A stretch of 64,000 bases of DNA from Streptomyces sp. NBC_01446 (GCF_026340095.1 NZ_JAPEPO010000001.1:3688501-3752500), one strand, 5' to 3'; numbered from the stretch's first letter, positions 50,023 through 59,882 are shown. The notes: a model not told the origin generated them from the sequence alone. Made by a program: numbers and translations.

Positions 50023-52857
50023 CTACTCCTCCGTAGAGGTCGATTTCGAAGCCGTCGCCTTCTTGGCCGTCGTCTTCTTCGCAGCCGTCGTCTTCTTCGC
50101 AGCCGTCGTCTTCGAAGCGGCGGTCTTCTTGGCAGCCGTCTTCTTGGCGGGCGCCTTCTTCGCCGGAGCCTTCTTCGCGGCCTTCTTGGCCGTCTTCTTG
50201 GCGGGGCCCTTCGCCCGCTTCTCGGCGAGCAGTTCGTAGCCGCGCTCGGGCGTGATCTCCTCGACGGAGTCGGACGACCTGAGTGTCGCGTTCGTCTCGC
50301 CGTCCGTGACATACGCGCCGAAGCGGCCGTCCTTGACGACGACGGGCTTCCCGCTGACCGGGTCCTCGCCGAGCTCCTTCAGCGGCGGCTTGGCGGCCGC
50401 GCGCCCGCGCTGCTTGGGCTGCGCGTAGATCGCGAGGGCCTCCTCCAGCGTGATGGCGAAGAGCTGCTCCTCGGTCTCCAGGGAGCGCGAGTCGGTGCCC
50501 TTCTTCAGGTACGGCCCGTACCGCCCGTTCTGCGCGGTGATCTCGACGCCCTCGGCGTCGGCACCGACCACGCGCGGGAGGGACATCAGCTTGAGGGCGT
50601 CGTCCAGGGTGACCGTGTCGACGGACATCGACTTGAAGAGCGACGCCGTACGCGGCTTGACCGCGTTCTTGCCGGTCTTCGGGGTGCCCTCGGGGAGCAC
50701 CTCGGTCACGTACGGCCCGTAGCGGCCGTCCTTCGCGATGATCTGGTTCCCGGAGACGGGGTCGGCGCCCAGCTCGAAGTCGCCGCTCGGCTTGGCGAGG
50801 AGCTCCTCCGCGTACTCGACGGTGAGCTCGTCCGGAGCGAGTTCCTCCGGCACGTCCGCGCGCTGGTGGTTCTCGGAGTCGCGCTCGCCGCGCTCGACGT
50901 AGGGGCCGTAGCGGCCGACCCGCAGGACGATGCCTTCGCCGACGGGGAAGGACGACACCTCGCGGGCGTCGATCGCGCCCAGGTCGGTGACGAGCTCCTT
51001 GAGGCCGCCGAGGTGGTCGCCGTCGCCGTTGCCCGCGTCGGCGGCTCCCCCGGAGCCCTCGCCCTCGCCGAAGTAGAAGCGCCGCAGCCACGGCACGGCC
51101 TGCGCCTCACCGCGGGCGATGCGGTCGAGGTCGTCCTCCATCCTGGCGGTGAAGTCGTAGTCGACGAGCCGCCCGAAGTGCTTCTCCAGGAGGTTGACCA
51201 CGGCGAAGGACAGGAAGGAGGGCACGAGGGCCGTCCCCTTCTTGAACACATAGCCGCGGTCGAGGATGGTCCCGATGATCGACGCGTACGTCGACGGGCG
51301 GCCGATCTCGCGCTCTTCCAGCTCCTTGACCAGGCTGGCCTCGGTGTAGCGGGCCGGCGGCTTGGTCGCGTGGCCGTCGACGGTGATCTCCTCGGCGGAC
51401 AGTGCGTCGCCCTCGGAGACCTGCGGCAGCCGGCGCTCACGGTCGTCGAGCTCGGCGTTCGGGTCGTCCGCGCCCTCGACGTAGGCCTTGAGGAAGCCGT
51501 GGAAGGTGATCGTCTTGCCGGAGGCGGAGAACTCGGCGTTGCGGCCGTCGGCGGAGGTGCCGCCGATCTTGACCGTGACGGAGTTTCCGACCGCGTCCTT
51601 CATCTGGGAGGCGACGGTCCGCTTCCAGATCAGCTCGTAGAGTCGGAACTGGTCGCCGGTCAGGCCGGTCTCGGCGGGCGTGCGGAAACGATCACCCGAA
51701 GGGCGGATCGCCTCGTGCGCCTCCTGAGCGTTCTTGACCTTGCCGGCGTACGTGCGCGGCTTGTCCGGCAGGTAGTCGGCCCCGTACAGCTGCGTGACCT
51801 GCGCACGGGCGGCCGAGACCGCCGTGTCGGACAGGGTCGTGGAGTCCGTACGCATATAGGTGATGAAGCCGTTCTCGTACAGCTTCTGGGCCACCTGCAT
51901 CGTGGCCTTCGCGCCGAAGCCGAGCTTGCGGCTCGCCTCCTGCTGCATCGTCGTCGTACGGAACGGGGCGTACGGCGAGCGACGGTACGGCTTCGATTCG
52001 ACGGACCGTACGGCGAAGCTCGTGTTCTCCAGGGCGGCGGCGAGCGCCCGGGCGTTCGTCTCGTCCAGAGCCAGCACATTCGTGGACTTCAGCCGACCGA
52101 GCGAGTCGAAGTCGCGGCCCTGCGCGATGCGCTTGCCGTCGAGCGCGCTCAGGCGGGCCACAAGGTTCGACGGGTCGCTGGCGTCGCCGGAGCGGCCGGT
52201 CGCGAAGGTGCCCGTCAGGTCCCAGTACTCGGCGGAGCGGAAGGCGATGCGCTCGCGCTCCCGCTCGACGACGAGGCGGGTGGCCACGGACTGGACGCGG
52301 CCCGCCGACAGCTTCGGCATGACCTTCTTCCACAGGACCGGCGAGACCTCGTAGCCGTAGAGACGGTCGAGGATGCGGCGGGTCTCCTGGGCGTCGACCA
52401 TGCGCTTGTTGAGCTCGCGCGGGTTGGCGACTGCGCTGCGGATCGCGTCCTTGGTGATCTCGTGGAAGACCATTCGGTGGACGGGGACCTTGGGTTTCAG
52501 GACCTCGAGGAGGTGCCACGCGATGGCTTCGCCCTCGCGGTCCTCATCGGTGGCGAGGAAGAGTTCGTCGGAGTCCTTCAGCAGGTCCTTGAGCTTCTTG
52601 ACCTGGGCCTTCTTGTCCGCGTTGACCACATAGATCGGCTGGAAGTCGTGTTCGACGTCCACACCGAGCCGGCGCACCTCGCCGGTGTACTTCTCGGGCA
52701 CCTCGGCGGCGCCGCTCGGGAGGTCGCGGATGTGCCCGACGCTCGCTTCGACGACGTATCCAGGGCCGAGATAGCCCTTGATCGTCTTCGCCTTGGCAGG
52801 CGACTCGACGATGACGAGTCGGCGGCCGCCGTGTGCGGTCTCGCTGGTCGGGGACAA
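50023..52857 (-). CDS. topA: DNA topoisomerase I
   Basis: 944 aa. It relaxes negative supercoils by cutting one strand. TOPRIM motifs are RRLVIVESPAKAKTIKGYLG (residues 12-31) and LATDEDREGEAIAWHL; the catalytic Tyr is in GFITYMRTDS; four zinc-free C-terminal repeats follow (GRYGPYV/GRFGAYV units), then a Lys/Ala tail (KKAAKKAPAKKAPAKKTAAK) typical of Streptomyces TopA. The start is TTG 52857, since it gives the family N-terminus (SPTSETAHGGRRLVIVESP) and has GGAGAGAAG upstream. A longer frame extends to 53049. Confidence 0.96.
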   Translation of the reverse strand: MSPTSETAHGGRRLVIVESPAKAKTIKGYLGPGYVVEASVGHIRDLPSGAAEVPEKYTGEVRRLGVDVEHDFQPIYVVNADKKAQVKKLKDLLKDSDELFLATDEDREGEAIAWHLLEVLKPKVPVHRMVFHEITKDAIRSAVANPRELNKRMVDAQETRRILDRLYGYEVSPVLWKKVMPKLSAGRVQSVATRLVVERERERIAFRSAEYWDLTGTFATGRSGDASDPSNLVARLSALDGKRIAQGRDFDSLGRLKSTNVLALDETNARALAAALENTSFAVRSVESKPYRRSPYAPFRTTTMQQEASRKLGFGAKATMQVAQKLYENGFITYMRTDSTTLSDTAVSAARAQVTQLYGADYLPDKPRTYAGKVKNAQEAHEAIRPSGDRFRTPAETGLTGDQFRLYELIWKRTVASQMKDAVGNSVTVKIGGTSADGRNAEFSASGKTITFHGFLKAYVEGADDPNAELDDRERRLPQVSEGDALSAEEITVDGHATKPPARYTEASLVKELEEREIGRPSTYASIIGTILDRGYVFKKGTALVPSFLSFAVVNLLEKHFGRLVDYDFTARMEDDLDRIARGEAQAVPWLRRFYFGEGEGSGGAADAGNGDGDHLGGLKELVTDLGAIDAREVSSFPVGEGIVLRVGRYGPYVERGERDSENHQRADVPEELAPDELTVEYAEELLAKPSGDFELGADPVSGNQIIAKDGRYGPYVTEVLPEGTPKTGKNAVKPRTASLFKSMSVDTVTLDDALKLMSLPRVVGADAEGVEITAQNGRYGPYLKKGTDSRSLETEEQLFAITLEEALAIYAQPKQRGRAAAKPPLKELGEDPVSGKPVVVKDGRFGAYVTDGETNATLRSSDSVEEITPERGYELLAEKRAKGPAKKTAKKAAKKAPAKKAPAKKTAAKKTAASKTTAAKKTTAAKKTTAKKATASKSTSTEE

Positions 52858-53106
52858 CTTCGCTCTTCTCTCCGGTCGGCGCTGGGGATCCCCCGCGCCC
52901 TCAGGACGTGGGGGTCGGCACTGCGGTACGTGCGGTGTCGCTGCGGAGTGTGACGGTACCTCCCGCCCCCGTGTCAAACGGGAAAAGCCCGCAACGGCCA
53001 CTCGAACGGTAACCCGACTACCGACGATCCTGCCGCCCGGAGTGCCCACAGGGTGTCCGGGACGTCCACCGGGCCCTCACCCGGGACGCCCCCTGTGGGC
53101 CGCCGC

Positions 53107-53304
53107 TCAGAACCGGCCGAAGCACCACACCCCGAGCACCAGACAGGCCACTGCGACCAGCGTGGCGAGCGTCGCCGATGCGACAGGGTTCACACCGTCG
53201 GCGACGGGTGCGCGGTGCATGACACGCGCCCCGGTCCACAGCAGCAGCCCCGCCCCGAACAGCGTGAACACGGTCCCGGCGAAGATCGCTGGTCCGCTCT
53301 CCAT
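53107..53304 (-). CDS. small two-helix membrane protein
   Basis: 65 aa. Two membrane segments (AIFAGTVFTLFGAGLLLWTG and LATLVAVACLVLGVWCF) around a short loop. No known family, but position between topA and the methyltransferase is typical in Streptomyces. ATG 53304 follows GGGAGGAAAAGCC. A hairpin CCCACAGGG/CCCTGTGGG (53045-53099) lies after its stop. Confidence 0.8.
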   Translation of the reverse strand: MESGPAIFAGTVFTLFGAGLLLWTGARVMHRAPVADGVNPVASATLATLVAVACLVLGVWCFGRF

Positions 53305-53444
53305 GGCTTTTCCTCCCGGCGCTGGGGTCCCAGGCCGGTGAGGCTGACACGCGCGGGAGGCGACAGGGCGAACCTCGGGTGAACGACCACCGTGGGGTGC
53401 CTGTGGCAACGATGTCACGGGGCGCCGCCGGAGATCCTTTGAGG

Positions 53445-53478
53445 TCTTTCGGAAGATCTCCCGAGATCTTCCGAAAGA
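53445..53478 (-). terminator. 15-bp hairpin after the methyltransferase gene
   Basis: TCTTTCGGAAGATCT and AGATCTTCCGAAAGA pair perfectly with loop CCCG. It lies 27 bases downstream of the methyltransferase stop. No U-tract on the minus strand, but on the plus strand AAAA follows. Confidence 0.75.
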
Positions 53479-53504
53479 AAAGCGGAATCGCATCAGCCCT
53501 CGCG

Positions 53505-55028
53505 TCAGACCTGAGCAGGCTCCAGGAACCCCTGCTCGACGAGCATCCTGATCTGCGCGGGCGTGCGGTCCCGCAGCAAGACCGGGTCTTCCCCCACGAG
53601 TTGTGCGATGGCGTCGAGGATCCGGCCGGCGCTGAGGGTGCCGTCGCAGACTCCCGCGAACCCGGCGCCGATCGTGTCCACCTTCGTGGCCCGGCGCATA
53701 CCGCGGTGCTGGCGCAGCACCACGTGCTCCGGGTCCTCGGCCCCCGGCAGCCCGACCTGCTCCTGCACGACCTCGCCCGCGAGCCTGAAGTGGGCGCCGA
53801 GCAGGGCGGCGTCGTCGTGCGAGCGCAGATAGTCGAGGCGCTCGAAGTGCGCCCGCACCGTGTCCCCGAGGGGTTGTTCGACAGAGTGCGGCCACTCCTC
53901 CACCGTGACGGACGGCTCGATGCCCTCCGGTGCCTTGCGCAGGGTGATCCAGCCGAACCCGACGCCTCGAACTTTGCGCGCCTCGAACTCGTCGAGCCAC
54001 GCGTCGTACAGCGCCGCGTACTCCGCCGGGTCCGTGCGGTGATCCCCGGCGTCCCGCAGCCACAACTCGGCGTACTGCGTGATGTCCTGCACCTCGCGCT
54101 GCACGACCCACGCGTCGCACCCGCGCGGCACCCAGGACCGGAGCCGGTCGGTCCACTCCTCCCCGTCGATGTGCTGCCAGTTGGCGAGAAACTGCGCGTA
54201 CCCGCCCTCGTTCAGTCGTGCCCCCGCCTCCTGAACGAGCGTGCGGCACAGATCGTCCCCGGCCATCCCGCCGTCGCGGTACGTCAGCCGCGCACCCGGC
54301 GAGATGACGAACGGCGGATTCGACACGATCAGGTCGTACGTCTCGTCGCCCACGGGCTCGAACAGTGAGCCCTCGTGCAGGTCGGCGGGGCCGGTGCCGG
54401 AGAGGGCGAGGGTCAGCGCCGTCATGTGGAGGGCGCGCGGGTTGAGGTCGGTGGCGACGACGCGCGTGGCGTGCCGGGTGGCGTGCAGGGCCTGGATCCC
54501 GGAACCCGTACCGAGGTCGAGCGCGCTCGCCACGGGCGTCCGTACGGTGATCCCGGACAGCGTCGTGGACGCACCACCAACACCCAGGACGACTCCCTCG
54601 GCGCGGCTGCCGATGCCTCCGGCACCACCGACGGCGCACCCGAGGTCGGACACGATGTACCAGTCCTCGCCGTCGGGCCCGCCGTACGGCCGTACGTCGA
54701 CGGACGCGGCGACCTCGTCGTCACCGGCGCCCGTCAGCCACCCGCTCTCCAGGCACTCCTCGACCGGCAGAACGGCAGCCACGCGCGCGTACTCCGCGGG
54801 CTGCTGCAACAGGAACAGCCGTACGAGCGTCTCCAGCGGGCTGTCCCCGCGGGTCGCCCGCAGGGCGGGGACGGTCTCGCTCCGCGCGAGCGCCGCGTAG
54901 GCGGGCGCCCCGAGCAACTCGAGCAGGCCGTCGGCGGTGAACTCGGCCCCCAACAGGGACTCACGCAGCCGGGCGGCGACATCGTCACGGTCAATGGACG
55001 GCAACTGGGACAGACTGGAGCTACTCAC
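53505..55028 (-). CDS. class I SAM-dependent methyltransferase (DUF7059-type N-terminus)
   Basis: 507 aa. The SAM motif is ALDLGTGSGIQALHATRHA (about residues 166-184), and the NPPF-type catalytic motif is LIVSNPPFVISPG, as in enzymes that methylate amino groups of RNA, DNA or glutamine. N-terminal 90 residues form a separate helical domain (ARLRESLLGAEFTADGLLEL); a C-terminal domain follows with unknown role. Substrate is unknown. Conserved beside topA in Streptomyces. Confidence 0.9.
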   Translation of the reverse strand: MSSSSLSQLPSIDRDDVAARLRESLLGAEFTADGLLELLGAPAYAALARSETVPALRATRGDSPLETLVRLFLLQQPAEYARVAAVLPVEECLESGWLTGAGDDEVAASVDVRPYGGPDGEDWYIVSDLGCAVGGAGGIGSRAEGVVLGVGGASTTLSGITVRTPVASALDLGTGSGIQALHATRHATRVVATDLNPRALHMTALTLALSGTGPADLHEGSLFEPVGDETYDLIVSNPPFVISPGARLTYRDGGMAGDDLCRTLVQEAGARLNEGGYAQFLANWQHIDGEEWTDRLRSWVPRGCDAWVVQREVQDITQYAELWLRDAGDHRTDPAEYAALYDAWLDEFEARKVRGVGFGWITLRKAPEGIEPSVTVEEWPHSVEQPLGDTVRAHFERLDYLRSHDDAALLGAHFRLAGEVVQEQVGLPGAEDPEHVVLRQHRGMRRATKVDTIGAGFAGVCDGTLSAGRILDAIAQLVGEDPVLLRDRTPAQIRMLVEQGFLEPAQV

Positions 55029-55073
55029 GCCCCCATTGTCACCCCGGACCCCCGATGGCCACCCACATACGAC

Positions 55074-55111
55074 GTGTCCCCGGCGCCGCGTGAAAACGGC
55101 ACCGGGGACAC
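55074..55111 (-). terminator. hairpin between lipoprotein and methyltransferase genes
   Basis: GTGTCCCCGG (55074-55083) pairs with CCGGGGACAC (55102-55111), with an inner GCCG/CGGC pair. It sits upstream of the methyltransferase start and about 270 bases beyond the lipoprotein stop. Confidence 0.6.
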
Positions 55112-55155
55112 GGGGGAAACGTCAGCGCTCTGAGTCAGCTCGCCCCAGAGCCAGC

Positions 55156-55245
55156 ACACGGAGTCCGCTCACCGCAGAACCGGCTCGCCTTGGAGCCAGC
55201 TCACGGAGTCCGCTCACCGCAGAGCCGACTCGCCTTGGAGCCAGC
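55156..55245. repeat. two 45-bp tandem repeats with partial copies
   Basis: Unit 55156-55200 and unit 55201-55245 are alike except for a few bases (core CACGGAGTCCGCTCACCGCA; end CGCCTTGGAGCCAGC). Shorter related pieces extend from 55138 to about 55370. On the minus strand the unit length equals 15 codons. No ribosome binding site, so I treat it as non-coding. Confidence 0.8.
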
Positions 55246-55379
55246 TCATCGCAGAACCGACTCCCGGAGTCGGCTCGCCCGAACCCAGCGCCTGGAGCCG
55301 GCTCGCCTGAGCCCGCCACCCAGAGCCGGCCCCGGGAGTCGGCTCGACTGGGCCGACTCCCGGGATCGGCGCACCGGCG

Positions 55380-55952
55380 TCAGCTCTTGGAGGGAGCCGG
55401 GGAAGCGGACGCGCTCTTGCAGCTGTCCTGCTTCGCCATCGCCTTGCCGACGTCGCCCTCCTCCAGCTTCTTGAGCGCGTCGCTCCCGCTCTGGCTCAGC
55501 TTGTCGAGCTCGCCCGCGATGCCCTTGAGGCCGTCGGCGAACTTCGCCTGGTCCTTCGTGTCGAGCTTGTCGACCTGCTTCTTCAGGTCCGCGTACGAGG
55601 CCGAGATCGCGTTGAGCTCCTTGACCGCGTCCTTCTGCTTCTTTTCGCCGCCGTCGACCGGCGGGGCCCCCGCCTTGTCCACGGCCGAACCGATCGCCTT
55701 GTAGGCGTCGGACATGTCCTGGAAGGCCTGCGCATCGGTGCTCTGGACGTCCGCGGGCTTGCTGTTGTCCGAGGTCTCCTTCTGGATCGCGGCGTTGGCG
55801 TCCTCGATCTTCTTGGCCTGCGGCTGGACCGAGTCACAGACCGTCTTGGCCCAGGAGTCCAGCTTCTCGTTGCCGTCGTCGCTGCTGCATCCCGACAGCG
55901 CAAGCACCAGTACCGCACCGCCGGACAGTGCGGCTGCAAGCTTCTTGTTCAC
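55380..55952 (-). CDS. small lipoprotein
   Basis: 190 aa from GTG 55952 (GAAGGGA at about 9 bases). Signal peptide KKLAAALSGGAVLVLALS and lipobox LSGC. The mature part is highly charged and helical (VQPQAKKIEDANAAIQKETS; ASYADLKKQVDKLDTKDQAK), a probable coiled coil. Location and size match a conserved Streptomyces lipoprotein next to hppA. Function unknown. Confidence 0.88.
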   Translation of the reverse strand: MNKKLAAALSGGAVLVLALSGCSSDDGNEKLDSWAKTVCDSVQPQAKKIEDANAAIQKETSDNSKPADVQSTDAQAFQDMSDAYKAIGSAVDKAGAPPVDGGEKKQKDAVKELNAISASYADLKKQVDKLDTKDQAKFADGLKGIAGELDKLSQSGSDALKKLEEGDVGKAMAKQDSCKSASASPAPSKS

Positions 55953-56105
55953 CGGATTGGTCCCTTCCATGGCTCTCGGCCCCGGAACATACACGCCAAG
56001 TGGGCGACAATCGCATGCTGAACGTCCGTTATGAGTGCTTTATCGGGTATTTGCAGCCATTTGCACCAAGAGAGATAAGCCTCACTGAAAAACCGTCACC
56101 TGACG

Positions 56106-56149
56106 CGGGCGGGCGGGCAGCGCATCAATACGCGCTGCCCGCCCGCCCG
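56106..56149 (-). terminator. 18-bp perfect GC hairpin after hppA
   Basis: CGGGCGGGCGGGCAGCGC (56106-56123) is fully complementary to 56132-56149 around the loop ATCAATAC. It lies 40 bases beyond the hppA stop. Calculated strength by eye is extreme; no U-tract. Confidence 0.85.
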
Positions 56150-56188
56150 TTGAGCTCGCGGCCGTACCTGACCAGGTGAAACCCGGGG

Positions 56189-58594
56189 TCAGGAAACCAC
56201 CGCCGGATCCGCCTCCCGCTTCGATACGTGGTCGGAGTTGTCGTCGTCGCCGACCGTGATGCCGCGCCTCTTGGAGACGTAGACGGAACCGACGATCACG
56301 CCGATCGACAGCACGGCGACGACGATCCGTACGCCCACGCTCGCGTCCGCCCCGTAGCTGAACTTGACGACCGCGGGCGCGATGAGGAGCGCCACCAGGT
56401 TCATCACCTTCAGCAGCGGGTTGATCGCGGGCCCGGCCGTGTCCTTGAACGGGTCGCCGACCGTGTCGCCGATGACGGTCGCGGCGTGGGCCTCGCTGCC
56501 CTTGCCGCCGTAGTGCCCGTCCTCGACGAGTTTCTTCGCGTTGTCCCACGCGCCACCGGAGTTGGCGAGGAAGACCGCCATCAGCGTTCCCGTGCCGATC
56601 GCGCCGGCGAGGAACGAACCGAGGGCACCGACGCCGAGCGTGAAACCGATCGCGATGGGCGCGAGAACGGCGAGCAGACCCGGCGTGGCCAACTCCCGCA
56701 AAGCGTCCTTCGTACAGATGTCGACGACGCGCCCGTACTCCGGCTTCTCCGTGTAGTCCATGATCCCGGGGTGTTCGCGGAACTGCCGCCGCACCTCGTA
56801 GACCACGGCACCCGCGGACCGCGACACCGCGCTGATCGCGAGTCCGGAGAAGAGGAAGACGACCGCGGCGCCGGCGATCAGGCCCACCAGGTTGTTGGGC
56901 TGCGAGATGTCCATCACGAGGTTCATCGGGCCGCCGTCGCCGACCTTCTCGCCGACGTCCATGGCGGCGGAGACGATCGCGTCACGGTAGGACCCGAAGA
57001 GCGCCGAGGCCGCAAGTACGGCCGTGGCGATGGCGATTCCCTTGGTGATGGCCTTGGTCGTGTTGCCCACGGCGTCCAGGTCGGTGAGGACCTGCGCGCC
57101 CGAACCCGTCACGTCACCGGACATCTCGGCGATGCCCTGCGCGTTGTCGGAGACGGGTCCAAAGGTGTCCATGGCGACGATGACGCCGACCGTGGTGAGC
57201 AGGCCCGTGCCCGCGAGGGCGACCGCGAACAGCGCCAGCATGATCGACGTGCCGCCGAGCAGGAACGCCCCGTACACGCCGAGACCGATCAACAGGCCGG
57301 TGTAGACGGCCGATTCGAGGCCGATGGAGATTCCGGCGAGCACCACGGTGGCGGGTCCGGTGAGCGACGACTTGCCGATGTCGCGGACCGGGCGCCGACT
57401 GGTCTCGGTGAAGTAGCCCGTGAGCTGCTGAATCAGCGCGGCGAGCACGATACCGATGGCCACGGCGACGAGGGCCAGGATCCGCGGATCGCCGTCCTTC
57501 ACCTTGATCGCCGCGTCGGTGATGCCGTTGAGCTCGGCATACGTCGCCGGCAGATACGTGTAGACCGCTGCGGCCACCAGGGCGAGCGAGATGACCGCGG
57601 AGATGAAGAACCCGCGGTTGATCGCGCTCATCCCGCTGCGGTCGGACCGCCGCGGCGCCACGGCGAAGATTCCGATCATCGCCGTCACTACGCCGATCGC
57701 GGGAACGATCAGCGGGAAGGCGAGCCCGGAGTCGCCGAAGGCCGCCTTGCCGAGGATCAGCGCGGCGACCAGCGTGACGGCGTACGACTCGAAGAGGTCG
57801 GCGGCCATACCGGCACAGTCGCCGACGTTGTCGCCCACGTTGTCGGCGATGGTCGCGGCATTACGCGGATCATCCTCCGGAATGCCCTTTTCGACCTTGC
57901 CGACCAGGTCGGCGCCGACGTCGGCGGCCTTGGTGAAGATGCCGCCTCCGACACGCATGAACATCGCGATGAGCGCCGCGCCGAGGCCAAATCCTTCGAG
58001 GACCTTGGGCGCGTCGGCCGCGTAGACCAGCACGACACAGGAGGCGCCGAGCAGACCCAGCCCCACCGTGAACATGCCGACTACGCCACCCGTGCGAAAA
58101 GCGATCTTCATGGCCTTGTGCGAGACGGCGGTGAGATCCTTTTCCGGCTCGCCTTCCGCCGGGGTTGCTTCCCTGGCCGCGGCGGCGACGCGCACATTGC
58201 TGCGCACCGCGAGCCACATTCCGATGTATCCGGTGGTCGCCGAGAACACCGCGCCGATCAGGAAGAAGATCGAACGCCCGGCTCGCTGATTCCAATCGTC
58301 CGCGGGCAGCAGCATGAGCAGGAAGAACACCACGACGGCGAATACCGCGAGGGTCCGCAGCTGCCGCCCGAGATAGGCATTCGCGCCTTCCTGGACCGCT
58401 GCCGCGATCTTCTTCATGCTGTCGGTGCCCTCGCCTGCCGCCAGTACCTGGCGTACGAGCACTGCGGCCACCACGAGGGCGGCGAGCGCGACGATCCCGA
58501 TCACCATGACGATGAGCCGGTTGTCGTCGGTCAGGACCGCGGCCGCGAAGGTTGAGGGGTGGTCAAACGCTTGAGGGGTAGAAAGCCCCGCCAT
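56189..58594 (-). CDS. hppA: membrane-bound H+-translocating pyrophosphatase
   Basis: 801 aa with about 16 membrane helices. It couples pyrophosphate hydrolysis to pumping of protons. The active-site loops are GIFTKAADVGADLVGKVEKG, NPRNAATIADNVGDNVGDCA-like (RNAATIADNVGDNVGDCAGM), and HAATVIGDTVGDPFKDTAGP. The residue after GNTT is Lys (VGNTTKAITKG), which marks the potassium-independent, proton-pumping class. RBS AAGGAGGACGA before ATG 58594 is strong. A -10-like TACAAT lies on the minus strand at 58637-58642. Confidence 0.97.
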   Translation of the reverse strand: MAGLSTPQAFDHPSTFAAAVLTDDNRLIVMVIGIVALAALVVAAVLVRQVLAAGEGTDSMKKIAAAVQEGANAYLGRQLRTLAVFAVVVFFLLMLLPADDWNQRAGRSIFFLIGAVFSATTGYIGMWLAVRSNVRVAAAAREATPAEGEPEKDLTAVSHKAMKIAFRTGGVVGMFTVGLGLLGASCVVLVYAADAPKVLEGFGLGAALIAMFMRVGGGIFTKAADVGADLVGKVEKGIPEDDPRNAATIADNVGDNVGDCAGMAADLFESYAVTLVAALILGKAAFGDSGLAFPLIVPAIGVVTAMIGIFAVAPRRSDRSGMSAINRGFFISAVISLALVAAAVYTYLPATYAELNGITDAAIKVKDGDPRILALVAVAIGIVLAALIQQLTGYFTETSRRPVRDIGKSSLTGPATVVLAGISIGLESAVYTGLLIGLGVYGAFLLGGTSIMLALFAVALAGTGLLTTVGVIVAMDTFGPVSDNAQGIAEMSGDVTGSGAQVLTDLDAVGNTTKAITKGIAIATAVLAASALFGSYRDAIVSAAMDVGEKVGDGGPMNLVMDISQPNNLVGLIAGAAVVFLFSGLAISAVSRSAGAVVYEVRRQFREHPGIMDYTEKPEYGRVVDICTKDALRELATPGLLAVLAPIAIGFTLGVGALGSFLAGAIGTGTLMAVFLANSGGAWDNAKKLVEDGHYGGKGSEAHAATVIGDTVGDPFKDTAGPAINPLLKVMNLVALLIAPAVVKFSYGADASVGVRIVVAVLSIGVIVGSVYVSKRRGITVGDDDNSDHVSKREADPAVVS

Positions 58595-58925
58595 TCGTCC
58601 TCCTTGACGCTTGGGCTGAGCTCAAGATGTGGACGGATTGTAGGGAGCGGCGCCTGATCAAAACAGTGCGCGAGAAACGGAATTTGTCATCCGTTACTAC
58701 CCGGCAAATGATCGTCCAACACGATGGGCGCACAAGAAGCAGTAATGCCCTGAAAGCATTGAGGCTTGATCCAATTATGATCGACGATCTAGGAAACGCA
58801 AAAGGACCCTGCTCACCGGGGTGACTGCAGGGCCTCGAGCCAGAAACGATCACATGGGGACACCGCCGGGCGGAGCCACGGGCGGGCGGATCAGGGGGCG
58901 TTGCGTGGACGCCGGGGGGACCGCG
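58595..58925. other. intergenic region upstream of hppA, lower GC than surroundings
   Basis: Contains the candidate hppA promoter (-10 TACAAT on the minus strand, 58637-58642) and a CCCTGC/GCAGGG hairpin at about 58808-58837, downstream of the anti-sigma gene. About 58660-58800 looks visibly poorer in GC than the rest. A 65-codon frame on the plus strand (58627-58824) has no ribosome binding site; I do not call it. Confidence 0.5.
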
Positions 58926-59363
58926 TCAGGACGGAAGCGTCGCCGGCGTGGTCGGCCAAGTCATCCGAATGAGTCCACCGGACTCGTCCGTGGTGACCTC
59001 CACGTCGTCGACGAGGCCACTGATGACGGCGAGGCCCATGTCGTCCTCACCCTCCGCTTCCAGATCGTCCGACCCGCCGGGCGCGTCGGACGACTGATCG
59101 CCGGGAACACTCCGCGGAGCCTCGTCCCCGACCTCGATGGAGAACTGCTTCTCCTCCTCGGTGAGAATTACCCGAACGGGTGCAGCGATACCGCTGCTCC
59201 GGTGAAGACCGACGGCGCGGCTGCAGGCCTCGCCGACAGCGAGCCTGACCTCGTCGAGCACGGCCTCGTCCACTCCGGCCCTGCGCGCCACCGCGGCCGC
59301 CACCAGGCGGGCGGTTCGGACGTGCTCGGGCTGCGCGCTGAATCGGAGTTCGACGGTGGCCAT
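58926..59363 (-). CDS. anti-sigma factor / kinase of the RsbW type, BldG partner
   Basis: 145 aa. The ATPase N-box is EVRLAVGEACSRAVGLH (about residues 40-55), and the G-region is MGLAVISGLVDDVEV. It would bind a sigma factor and be opposed by the BldG protein encoded upstream. ATG 59363 follows GAGGGGG. A long acidic insert (PRSVPGDQSSDAPGGSDDLE) lies between the two motifs. Confidence 0.9.
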   Translation of the reverse strand: MATVELRFSAQPEHVRTARLVAAAVARRAGVDEAVLDEVRLAVGEACSRAVGLHRSSGIAAPVRVILTEEEKQFSIEVGDEAPRSVPGDQSSDAPGGSDDLEAEGEDDMGLAVISGLVDDVEVTTDESGGLIRMTWPTTPATLPS

Positions 59364-59460
59364 GCATCCCCCTCGGATGTACGGGCGTGCTCTGAAGGGA
59401 CCGGGCCATCGGCCCGGCCCCCACTTCCGCTCAGCCACCGGCCTGTGGGCCGGTGACCGA

Positions 59461-59802
59461 TCAGTCGGTAGCCGCTACGGCTTCCTCGACCGAGGTGTGG
59501 ATGGGGAACACCTTGGTCAGGCCGGTGATACGGAAGATCTTGAGAATGCGCTCCTGGTTGCAGACCAGTCGCAGCGAGCCCTCATGGGCCCGCACTCGCT
59601 TCAGTCCGCCCACCAGCACGCCGAGCCCGGTGGAGTCGAGGAAATCGACTCCCTCCATGTCGACGACAAGGTGGAAGCTGCCGTCGTTCACCAGCTCGAC
59701 CAGCTGCTCTCGCAGCTTGGGCGCGGTATATACATCGATTTCGCCACCGACCTCGACGACCGTACGATCGCCGACGGTACGGGTCGACAGGGACAGGTCC
59801 AC
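59461..59802 (-). CDS. bldG: anti-anti-sigma factor BldG
   Basis: 113 aa STAS-domain protein. [20 protein letters not shown] begins the first strand and [20 protein letters not shown] carries the phosphorylated serine (DST). In S. coelicolor bldG is needed for aerial growth and antibiotic production. The sequence looks like a true orthologue, and its neighbours (anti-sigma and hppA downstream, helicase divergent) agree. Confidence 0.95.
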
Positions 59803-59882
59803 GGATCCTCCAGCACCTTGCTATCGAGCGGTCGTCCCTCGGGACACCTCGGCAGAGCCCCCGGGACGGATCGCCAGCCGCG

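Noticed and set aside
50866..52953. Long plus-strand frame opposite topA
   Set aside because: Antisense shadow of topA; composition is Asp/Val/Arg repeats without domain.
56228..58555. Long plus-strand frame opposite hppA
   Set aside because: Antisense shadow; the minus strand encodes an unmistakable pyrophosphatase.
58627..58824. 65-codon frame in the low-GC gap upstream of hppA
   Set aside because: No ribosome binding site; it overlaps the candidate hppA promoter. Kept as a remark only.
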